From: Oegoconia quadripuncta
Lineage: Eukaryota > Arthropoda > Insecta > Lepidoptera > Autostichidae
Assembly: GCA_949316235.1 (NCBI GenBank)
Contig: OX438750.1
Coordinates: 682,001-746,000, forward strand
DNA length: 64,000 nt
Direction: 5' to 3'
How positions within the stretch are numbered: the first letter of the stretch is position 1; the number at the start of each line of letters is the position of its first letter. The notes beneath the pieces were generated by a model. It searched no databases. It saw nothing but the letters and a program-made list of their open reading frames with translations, and was not told the DNA's origin. Position numbers and translations under genes: made by a program. Shown in pieces: positions 55,041 through 64,000 of this stretch.

Positions 55041-55284
55041 CAAATATGAACCTAATAAAGAGGATATTTACTTTATGGAGTCAGATGTAATATCATCATA
55101 TTCACGCACTTACCAACCACCCCACAAATTCGAGCCCCCGACAAGTACGAGGCGGCTCGCTTCGCCCGCGCCTCTGAGTACCACTGTTGATCCTGGCTTA
55201 CAGGAGTGACAGTTGGAGGGGTGTGAAGATGGGATCTGTCCGCGTGTAAATCAGGCTTTACGGAGTAGCCCTATATCCAAATTG

Positions 55285-55800
55285 TCACTGTACGGTGTAC
55301 GTACAAGTTACTTTTATTTGTGCTGCGCTTGCGCCCTACTTTTATTATATATTCATTCGAGAAACATTGTGACCGACATAATGTCAATACAAGGAGCAAA
55401 AATCAATTAGCTGTACCTTTTAGTGGACTTAGTAAAGTTAGTAAGTCATTCAGAGGTCAATGTGTGCGCTTCTACAACAAGGTTCCCATGGATATACGGA
55501 ATCTTCCGCTTAACTTTTAACTTATTATAAAACAAAAATTATGTACAAAGGGATATTACCAAATTTCAAACTACATTAATGAAAGTAATCCATGGGATTA
55601 AACGGCTCCTCTACACGATATATAAAATTGTTGTAACCTTTCTTGATTGTAAATGATTGATTGAAAAGAGACAAACCCTCTGAGTTTCCCGCTAGCTCTT
55701 CTCGTTCCAAGCTAGTGGTAGTTTAAAAAACATATGACGTTCACACGTGCATATTGTATTGCCTACATGAATAAATGATTTTCATTTCATTTGGCATATA
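55285..55800 (+). mobile_element. LINE C-terminal fragment of a sister family
   Basis: Encodes HNVNTRSKNQLAVPFSGLSK, FRGQCVRFYNKVPMDIRNLP, then YINESNPWD-like end, and a 3' UTR with a TTTCATTTCATT-type end at 55788. Diverged from the LINE A/B type. Confidence 0.8.
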
Positions 55801-56242
55801 AACAAAAGGACAGTCGACGAAATTACGCCGTCTCGATCGGTCACAATTAACTATCCAAACACTGTAATTTATGTAAGCAATAAACCTTTTGCTCATAATT
55901 CGGGTGTGTCAACTCAACTACTCTTAAACTTAAAACTAAACCCCTTCCAACTTTAACTACCTAACTACTCCGAAGACATCCAAGACCCAGACAAGACATC
56001 CAGTCACTTCAGTCAGCTCTGTCGACCTTGGCTCTCTGGTCGTATAAAAGCATGTTAACTGTGAAAACCTAAATATGTTATTGTTAGCACGTTTTTAGAT
56101 AGCTACCTACAATAGTGTACACAAACAAACCTTTTTTAGATAACGTGTGGAATAGACCGAGCCCTTGCCGTGCCGTAAACACAAGTTTTAGGGTTCCGTA
56201 GTCAAAAAGGACGTATTAAAAAGTTGTACTTTCGCATGGGTA

Positions 56243-56770
56243 TATACCGGATGAGTTTTTTATCGTAAGGAAAAAATAGGGCATATTAGGTAAGTGAAAT
56301 AGGTTTTTTTTTTATGTTTGACTGGATTCGCGTTTGACCACAATCTCACCTGATGGAAAGTGACGATGTGGTCGGAGATGAAGCACGCGATCTCAGTAAA
56401 TGCCTATTCACTCTGCTCTTGAAGATCCCAAGGTTGTAGGATTCAGGAAAGACTGACGCCGGGAGGGAGTTCCATGCCTTGGCTGTTCGGATGATGAATG
56501 AAGAATCGAACTTCTTAGTGCGAATGTTCGGTATATTAACTATATACGGGTGGAATCCCTCCCCACGCCTAGTGGTCCGAAGATGGAAGGGTGACGGTGG
56601 AATAAGATTATGTAATTCCAACGCACACTCCCAGAAATGTATCCTGTATAAAGGTATTGGCATAGGTAGTTTAATTTCTTTTTTCAAAACCATCGTCTAA
56701 TAATGAACTAATGGTGTCATTTGACGGTCGCGTTTGCTGCATATTCCACATAATTACATCATTAAATTAA
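56243..56770 (+). mobile_element. Repeat family X interrupted by a minus-strand LINE fragment
   Basis: Family X continues from 56243-56305 to 56650-56770. Between them a minus-strand copy of the 4.6-5.5 kb LINE C-terminus (56655-56318; [34 protein letters not shown]) is inserted, with a T-run at its 3' end. Confidence 0.8.
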
Positions 56771-56785
56771 ATAATAAATAAGTAA

Positions 56786-57015
56786 ATATTTCGGATAGTT
56801 ACACCAATCATCTAGTTCCAAACTAAGCAAAGCTTGTACTATGGATACTAGATAACGGATAAATACAATTATAAAAACAAATATTTATATAAACATCCAT
56901 GATTCGGGAATAAATGTTCGTATTCGTCACACAAACATTTACCCCTCGCGGGATTCGCATCCGCAACCGTAAGTTTCGCTGATAGCGTCACTATCCGCTA
57001 CGCCAATTTGTCGTC
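56786..57015 (-). mobile_element. tRNA-derived SINE, S1-like subfamily
   Basis: ATCATCTAGTTCCAAACTAA body and a tRNA-like head at 56940-57015 (CGCGGGATTCGCATCCGCAA on plus, box B eroded). It is the uninterrupted counterpart of 11926-12790. Confidence 0.8.
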
Positions 57016-57223
57016 AAACGGAAAATACTTTACGAGTAGTACATATACCACAAGCTGTGGTACATAAACGTTCTTTATTTTGATGACACCGAAAATAGCT
57101 CGGATATATAAAATTTATTTATAGCGCTGTCCTACCCGCGAATAGTTCAAAGTCAAAGAGTTTATTACGTCATTATGTTAGTCCAAAAATCTACTACTGA
57201 AGAGCACACACCTCTCGCAATTT

Positions 57224-57447
57224 TAGGTCCGTATTAATAAACCATTCTCAAGATTGAGACCAGTGTTGTGATCGGTCTCAAGTAATAAACCTAACTTGAG
57301 ACCTAAAACGCACGTGGATACTCAAACAGTACTCACTGGAGAGGTGCGCCGAGTTTCACGTATTAATAAACGAAACTCAAGACTATCATTCATTTGCCGC
57401 TGGTGCGAATACTTGAGAAGTGATCTCAGCTGAGTAGACCACAAGAT
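57224..57447. mobile_element. MITE M1, truncated
   Basis: GTCCGTATTAATAAACCATT start; about two thirds of the M1 body, ending where LINE sequence begins. Confidence 0.75.
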
Positions 57448-57454
57448 CTTTTAA

Positions 57455-58090
57455 AAATAGGTTTTATATTACAAAAAGGTCTTTATATTTCATTATTAAT
57501 CCTGAAATAGCCTGGCATGCGAACGATCTGATTATGTCCAGGGATGTTTATCATCTAAATAGTTTGATATTTTATAGTATGCATTCTTAATAAGTTTCTG
57601 TTTTATAGTAACTTTACATTTGTTGAACGGAAAATTTTAAATTTAAAAAAAGAGACACCTTATTGAAAAAGCGTATATACTATAATAACCCTTCGAATGA
57701 ATTACTGACTTTGCGGAGGCGACTTATGTGACCTGCTAGTTTATCTTTATTTCTTGTATTGACATCATGTTTATCACTATTCTATTCTATTATTCATTTT
57801 TTTTGACATGGTATTAAATTTTCAAGAATGTACTGTGAAGGGAAGGTTAGAATATTAAACTCTTTAAACTTCTCTAAGCGACACTGCAGGTCTCAATTGG
57901 TATTAAATTTTCAAGAATGTACTGTGAAGGGAAGGTTAGAATATTAAACTCTTTAAACTTCTCTAAGTGACACTGCAGGTCTCAATTGGTATTAAATTTT
58001 CAAGAATGTACTGTGAAGGGAAGGTTAGAATATTAAACTCTTTAAACTTCTCTAAGTGACACTGCAGGTCTCAATTGATAAATCGTACAA
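57455..58090 (-). mobile_element. CR1-like LINE 3' part with internal triplication
   Basis: Minus-strand LINE B-type 3' region (GGCATGCGAACGATCTGATT; GACTTTGCGGAGGCGACTTA). Its coding part is broken and contains an 89-bp tandem triplication at 57811-58077. Confidence 0.8.
57811..58077 (-). repeat. 3 x 89-bp tandem repeat inside a LINE
   Basis: Units start at 57811, 57900 and 57989 (GTATTAAATTTTCAAGAATG) with exact 89-bp spacing and nearly no differences. The unit derives from the LINE region around 7975-8065. Confidence 0.92.
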
Positions 58091-58104
58091 TCAGCTCGCA
58101 TTCT

Positions 58105-58430
58105 AAAGCCCTTAATCTCAATACAAGTGTTGAGGCTGTATCACCCGAGATGTGTCTTAAGAAGTCGACGCTATCTCAAGCTCCCTGCTAATTTATAAAC
58201 CAATCTTGAGGTCTGCTCAGCTGAGATCACTTCTCAAGTATTCGCCTCAGCGGCGAATGAATTATAGTCTCGAGTTTCGTTTATTAATACGCGCACCTCT
58301 CAAGTAAGTACTGCTTGAGTATGCACGTGCTTTTCAGGTCTCAAGTTAGGTTTATTAATCAACACGTTTACTTGAGACCGGTCACAAGACTGTTCTCAAT
58401 CTTGAGAATGGTTTATTAATACGGGCCTGA
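58105..58430. mobile_element. MITE family M1
   Basis: Nearly complete; ends in GGTTTATTAATACGGGCC, followed directly by a LINE-like GAGTTTCTTGCTCGTTC scrap. Confidence 0.8.
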
Positions 58431-58899
58431 GTTTCTTGCTCGTTCTCTTGGGCGTCTGCGTAGTGATTTTAAGAACAAATCTTTTTCGGGCTTTTCTTAG
58501 TAGATAAAACCGCGCCATCTCTCGGAATCGTCGAGAACTAATAGGACTTTGTTGTACTCATCTGGTTTATCTTTTATAATTTAACATCAATTACAACTCA
58601 TGTATTTTCGTTTGGCAACAAACCGCTAACTCCCCCGCTCTCGCTACCGCCTATGATTTACGGAGCGTTAGATTCAATGCCAACAGACGACCATTTGGCA
58701 CGAACGAAGGTCAGAGAGAGCGTATTGGATCTCCCGCCAAAAACTTATGTGATTGTGGACTGTTTAAATGAATTACCCAATATTTTTTTCCCCATATTAT
58801 GTTTATAACTAAGTCTACTACTTACTTTATTATCGAACACAATTTTATTTCCATGCATTGTTTTCGTTACATGCATCTTTGCCGATGCATTTTTTTTTT

Positions 58900-59680
58900 A
58901 AATCCGGATCAAAGAAGCCGCCAAAATCTTTTGTAAAATCTTTTGTAAAGCATTCAGCCACTTTACTGAAGAATGACTTGACCGTGACTAGACTCTGTAT
59001 ACGCCAAGTATACGACGAATTACTTGTTTTGACTGAGACTGACTTACAAACTGAAGAAATAAGAGAAATAAGACGGCTGTTATGGGCTAGATCCCTTTGC
59101 CTTCTCATAAAGGAGAGAATGAAACAAAAAAAAAAAAAATCATTCACATGTAATGCAATAAGTATTTTCCATTATTTATATATATTTTTTAACTTTTGGT
59201 ATTATATTTATATCATCTACATATGTATATTATTCTTTTGTATCGGGGCAATTTTTCACTCGAAACTGGCAGTAATGTCCCTCGACAGTGAGGTTGACTG
59301 GTTGCCATCCTCAAAAATAAGAAGAAGAAGAAGAAGTATTTTCCAGGCTTTTTGGCGGGAACTCGGCGAGTGAAGTAGCATTTTTCTTTATAAGTCTTAA
59401 AATTTGTGCATTCTAACTTTTGAAGCTTAATGGCAGAATATTGTGCAGCAAACGTTAGTGTTGGTGTACAGGTGAAGGGAAGTGTAAATTAAAGTGCGTA
59501 ACGGAGCTTTCGGGTTCCCACAAGAAGCCACCAACATCTTTTGTAAAGCATTCTGCCACTTTACTGAAGAATGACTTGACCGTGACTAGACTCTGTATAC
59601 GACGAATTACTTGTTTTGATTGAGACTGACCTATAAACTGAAGAAATAAGATAAATAAAAATTTTCACTCGAAACTGGCA
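58900..59680 (+). mobile_element. Repeat family Z, two copies in tandem
   Basis: 58900-59110 and 59265-59680 share GGCAGTAATGTCCCTCGACA, ATTTTGTAAAGCATTC.GCC and the AAGAAGAAGAAG run. The second carries TTTGGCGGGAACTCGGCGAG. Confidence 0.7.
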
Positions 59681-59809
59681 GTAATGTCCCTCGACAATGA
59701 GGTTGACTGGTTGCCATCCTCAAAAATAAGAAGAAGAAGAAGTATTTTCCAATCAGTAATATACTTTTTTTTCGCAGCAGGGTCATATTCATTACACCAA
59801 TCAATAGTC

Positions 59810-59990
59810 GTTATTATAGGTGACAATGATGTCACCTATCGTGTCGATGTCGGTTCGGATGTACACCAACTAAACTAAACTAAAACCAGTTATAAAGTAG
59901 TACTGTCTCTTTCTCCCTAGAACAGTACGATGCGACGGCACCACTCCAAAACTGGTTTTCGTTTAGTTTAGTTGGTGTACATACGAATCG
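59810..59990. mobile_element. Short foldback element
   Basis: GATGTACACCAACTAAACTA at 59857-59880 is inverted at 59960-59985 (TAGTTTAGTTGGTGTACAT), with further pairing outside. Probably a small MITE. Confidence 0.6.
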
Positions 59991-59999
59991 ACACCAGTG

Positions 60000-60163
60000 T
60001 GGGAAGTGTGAGTTTTGTTTCGTTTTTAATTTTACCATCGCGTTCGCGTTTACGAAGTCCCTATGAAAAAAATCGTTTTGCAAATTTCTCCATACAAATC
60101 GCCACGTAAACGTGAACGCGCTAGTAAAGTTAAGTCGAAACAAAACTCACACTCCGCCCTCAG
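60000..60163. mobile_element. MITE family M4
   Basis: Arms GTGTGAGTTTTGTTTCG and CGAAACAAAACTCACAC with internal ACCATCGCGTTCGCGTTTAC. Same family as 47875-48062. Confidence 0.8.
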
Positions 60164-60410
60164 GTAAGATTCCTCTTTATGCCTAAAAGTTAAGGACTGA
60201 TTCCACCATTTACATTTTTATTACCTAGTTGATTGATTGCTTACAGAGATGTTAAAATATAAATATTTGCGAGTTTTTTCCGGTATGCTAAAATAATTAT
60301 CGTATTGGTTGGTTGGTTGGTAGGTAGGTCACACTCTCTTCATACAACTCCTTACAAAACTAGTTAATAACACGGAAAGTACTGTACCGATTTTATTTTA
60401 AACAAATACT

Positions 60411-60561
60411 AAGGCCCGTATTAATAAATGGTTCTTGAGATTGAGATTGCATCACAGTCTCAAGACCATTTTTTCTGATGTTGTTTTAATATGCAACAGA
60501 TTCTCAAGCGTCAACTTGAGGCCATGTCAATCTTGAGAACGGTTTATTAATACGGGCCTTA
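60411..60561. mobile_element. MITE family M3
   Basis: AAGGCCCGTATTAATAAATG end with its inverse and CTAA/TTAG flanks; 150 bp. Confidence 0.8.
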
Positions 60562-60824
60562 GAGCTAGAACTAATAAGAAATCATCTGCTGTGTTCAGAC
60601 AATTCGAGATAAACTTCTATACTTACTTTGTTTTTGCGATTTACGTGATTTTTAAATTGTGAAAAAATATTTTTCTTCTCAATTTGAAAAGAATGTAAGT
60701 CGCATAAAATTTTTGATTTAATGTGATCTATATCACAAAAAAAATATCGGCCTTAATTCGAGTTGTAGGAAAAATTGCACTAAGTATGTACCTATTGCGA
60801 TATTTGCTATTTATGCTAATTACA

Positions 60825-61015
60825 TACACACATACATAAGTCACGCCTGTTTCCCGTAGCGGTAAACAGACTTCCACTTGCTACGATCCTGACACACCTT
60901 GGTCTTCCCCAATCCCCATCCACATTTGCTTCGTAAATATCATTCGTTAGTCTTCTTTCATTCATCCTCTCCACATGTCCAAACCATCTCAGCATATCTT
61001 TTTCATTCCTTGTCA
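60825..61015 (-). mobile_element. RTE-like LINE C-terminal fragment
   Basis: [20 protein letters not shown] on minus, then a deletion joining to CCTACCGCTACGGG-type end sequence. Confidence 0.8.
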
Positions 61016-61264
61016 CTATTTCTATGCTATGCTAATTGATAATAAATAACCTTCTGTTTGATAGAAGTCGGTTAACCAGAAGTATTATTATGGCTTGTTC
61101 TTCTATAAAAAACTTAATTAGTACTGCCGATACTTATTTAGCGGTACAGTAATAGTGTTAATTGAAATATAGATGTTGTTTATGAGAATGAACAATATAC
61201 CCATCTCTAGATACAATGTTAACAAGATGAGGTGGCCGCACTGAATCGACTTCCATAGTACAAT

Positions 61265-61475
61265 AAGCTCCATAATTAATCATACGTATGTGATCCGACT
61301 GTGAAGGAAAACTTCGTGAGGAAATCTGCATGCCTAAGAAATAAAAATTCTAAGGCATGTGAAGTCCCCAACCCGCATTAGGCCAGCTTGGCGGACTATG
61401 GCCCATACTCTCCCTCATATACGAGGAAAGGCCTATAGCCATGCAGTGGGATGTTTACGGGCTGATGATGATGAT
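61265..61475 (+). mobile_element. SINE S3 body without head
   Basis: AACTTCGTGAGGAAATCTGC and GTGAAGTCCCCAACCCGCAT to GATGATGATGATG; plus strand. Confidence 0.7.
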
Positions 61476-61554
61476 GTAATACTCGCGGAATACGAACCTG
61501 CAACCGTTGGTTTCGCTAACAGGGTCCACTCTACTACGCCACTACGTCAATTAA

Positions 61555-61890
61555 ACGCCTCCGTGGCTCAATGTAAAAAACATTGGGTTTACGTTTCGGA
61601 GGTCGCGGGTTCGATCCCCAGCGGGGTACATATTTCGTACTCGGTTTGGTAGGTGGTAGGGCATATTAAATGTCCGCCTGGCTAGCTACCACCATCTTAT
61701 CTAAATCTGCCGCCAAGCAGCCATGTTAATAGCATTGTTGTGTTCCGGTTGTCAGGGATAAGATAGCCAGTCCCCCAAAAATAAGATGGGGTTTCCAGGT
61801 CAGTACGCTACCACCTTCGGCCTCATCTTCACTTAACATCAGGTGTGATTGAGGTCAAGTGCTAACCCGTTGTGAATTTAAAAAAATCGG
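61555..61890 (+). mobile_element. tRNA-derived SINE, family S2, near full length
   Basis: Head (CCGTGGCTCAATGTAAAAAA), box B GGTTCGATCCC, full body, AATTTAAAAAAA tail. Confidence 0.88.
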
Positions 61891-62389
61891 TCGTCAGTTC
61901 TATTCATTTCATGTCCCAGAAACAGCACTTATATGTCATTATTTATAAATGTCCGTTTGGCTGGCTATCGAAATCGAGAGTCTCAATATTATTTTTTTTG
62001 ATACTGTTTTAAAATGCATCAGATTCACAAGTGTCAACTTAAGATCATCTCGATCCCTGAACGGTTCATTAACACGAGCCCCAGTAAGAATGGAGTTCAG
62101 GTTTCTCTGTACTATGGAAATCAGCGTTCTTCACAGTTTTACGGTATTTATAGGTAAGTTAGCTAAGTAAGCTTATCCTTATTCATAACGCATTTAAACG
62201 CAAATAAAAAATAGATAAACTTATAGAATACAGTGTGAAGTGCTTGTCATAATGTTGTTCTTCACAGAAACTTCGTAATTGTATCTTATAGGTGTCAGAA
62301 GTTATTATAATAGGTATACGCGAATAAACAAGTAGTTTTTTCCGGAAGGACGAGGGCGCGAGTTTTCAGAAGTATATATGTACCTACTA

Positions 62390-63255
62390 GGTTTCTGCTC
62401 GCGGCTTCGCCTGCGTGGAACAACTTTATCGTAGATATGTTTAATTTGTTTATCCCGAGGGAACCACTAATTTCTCGGGATAAAAATATTCTATGTTTTA
62501 ATCCAGGGTATGCTCTACCTACAGCTCTGCAGCGTATGCAGTCAAAAAAATTAGACAAATATCGGACGTAAATACTGCTAGATATAAGTATATTTTAGTT
62601 ATATCCATAGCCTGGTCTTACGGTATCTTGCTGTGGGGAAATGCCGCGGATATAAATACAATCTTTGTTTTACAAAAACGAGCAGTTCGCGCAATTTATC
62701 AATTGAGACCTGCAGTGTCACTTAGAGACAGATTTAAAGAGTATAATATTCTAACCTTTTCGTCACAGTATATTTTTGAAAATGTAATATATGTAAAAAA
62801 AAATATAGCATCATTTAGGAAAAATAGTGATAAACATGATGTCAATACAAGAAATAAAGATAAACTTGCAGGTCACATAAGTCGCCTCCACAAAGTCAGT
62901 AATTCATTCAAAGGGTTATGTATACGCTTTTTCAATAAAGTTCCTGTTGATATACAAAATCTTCCTTTCAATAAATTTAAAGATACTATAAAACAGAAAC
63001 TTATTAAGAAAGCATATTATAAAATATCAGATTATTTAGATGATAAACAATCATGGACATAACCAGCCCGTTCGCATAACCAGGCTATTTCACAATTAAT
63101 AATGAAATATTATAACATTAAATAATAATTAATAATTTTGTAATATAAAAACCTTTTTTTTTAAAGAGCGACCTCTCGAGTTTCTTGCTTGTTCTTCTCA
63201 GGGGAAAATTGCCTTTTGAACCAGCAGTAGCTTTAAAAATGTAAAATCTGACTAT
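62390..63255 (+). mobile_element. CR1-like LINE 3' part preceded by another LINE tail
   Basis: 62628-63062 is an open frame (144 codons): [50 protein letters not shown], stop. The 3' UTR follows to 63255. 62390-62515 matches the separate LINE tail seen at 32657-32893. Confidence 0.85.
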
Positions 63256-63384
63256 TTTAAGTCAGGGACTGAATGCGGTTACGGTATAAGGTTAAGGTAC
63301 TTTAAAATCATAACGATACCCTTGTTTTATAAAGGTAGGGCCATACCGTTATTTAACCTTTTCGCGATTTCGGTACCGAAATAT

Positions 63385-63482
63385 GGAGAAACGCGGGTGG
63401 GTTCGGGGCGGGGGTATGCGCGCGAGGCCCGCGGAGAGGCGCGCGGGCGCGGGGCGGGGCGCGGCCGCAGCGCAGAGACACG
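63385..63482. other. GC-rich block within AT-rich DNA
   Basis: About 100 bp of GCGGGCGCGGGGCGGGGCGC-type sequence following GGTAAGG/CCTTACC-like repeats (63270-63370). No exon signals. It may be the interior of a DNA element starting near 63265 (CAGGGACTGAATGCGGTTAC). Confidence 0.45.
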
Positions 63483-64000
63483 TACAAAGTTTAGAAATTA
63501 ATTTTCTATTTTCTGATATGTAATATTATTTTGTTTTTTCTTTTGTGCTCTAAAGTTAAATGAACTAAAGTACCTAGCTTATTAGTACAGGTACTTTTAT
63601 GAAAACAAGGTCAGATAAGTTGTATAATATATGCATATAATAAGTTTTCATTTCACTGAGGATTTGAAGTGAATTCTTACAGAATAGCACAGCTGTTCCC
63701 GTGGGAATTACGGAAAAAAGTATCCTTGAAATAAGTCCAGAAGTTTTATATTATAATTTTCATTCAGATTGTAATTGTTTAAATTTATATAATCCTAACC
63801 TTAATCATCTCCGAAAATGATTATAATATATTCAGCGGTTTTTGCGAGATTGAGTTACAAAATACAGATGTACACTTTCATATTTTATAATAATACATAG
63901 TATTGTAATAAATTGGATAGGTATACTCACTCATTATCTCTTGTTTTGCCAAAATATGACTTACGATAGTAGACAACTCCCTCGCTCGACACGTGCAAAC
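63483..64000. other. AT-rich sequence, nothing recognised
   Basis: No repeat shared with the rest of the window and no coding-like stretch was seen. Confidence 0.4.

Noticed and set aside
55080..55215. GC-rich stretch with a GTAAGTG on minus, considered as the missing phosphatase N-terminal exon
   Set aside because: The translation lacks the DxDxT nucleophile motif and any similarity to the family's start.

Overview
This is eukaryotic nuclear DNA, most likely from a moth or butterfly (Lepidoptera). The AT-rich sequence holds genes with small exons and GT-AG introns, and it is crowded with tRNA-derived SINEs, 5'-truncated non-LTR retrotransposons of CR1/Jockey and RTE type, and foldback DNA elements. 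The insect assignment is firm, because the kinase is very close to Drosophila Cdk9. The order-level assignment is an inference from repeat style.

Three protein genes can be reconstructed by joining exons in phase. (1) Cdk9, minus strand, 2450-10491: five exons, 403 residues, complete. It is the PITALRE kinase of P-TEFb. Intron 1 carries one LINE nested inside another. (2) A PX-BAR sorting nexin of the SNX7/SNX30 type, plus strand, 14758-29003: nine coding exons whose phases all agree (1638 nt, 545 residues), ending in an acidic repetitive tail. Cdk9 and the nexin are divergent, so 10.5-14.7 kb must hold their promoters. (3) A PHOSPHO1/PHOSPHO2-type HAD phosphatase, minus strand, 49402-53000: three exons seen. 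The exon with the catalytic DxDxT motif was not found and probably lies beyond the window.

The most unusual features are tandem amplifications that cover exon-intron junctions. The end of nexin exon 7 with its splice donor is repeated 17 times as an apparently perfect 112-bp unit (25568-27471). The start of a phosphatase exon with its splice acceptor is present six times at about 169-bp spacing (52977-53970). In both arrays only one junction can give an intact product. Nexin intron 3 also holds a 1662-bp mariner-type foldback with arms of about 713 bp, so the primary transcript should fold into a very long hairpin.

Region by region: 0-2.4 kb, repeats and a minisatellite bounded by short inverted repeats; 2.4-10.5 kb, Cdk9 with intronic LINEs and SINEs; 10.5-14.7 kb, intergenic, with a SINE holding a MITE that holds a copia fragment; 14.7-29 kb, sorting nexin with intronic mariner, LINE and SINE copies; 29-49 kb, no host gene recognised, but MITEs, a hAT deletion derivative with 8-bp target duplication, Harbinger-type miniature elements, two minisatellites and a seven-unit array of palindromic elements; 49.4-53 kb, phosphatase; 53-64 kb, LINE fragments, MITEs and a GC-rich block. 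Repeat boundaries are approximate unless a target-site duplication is named.
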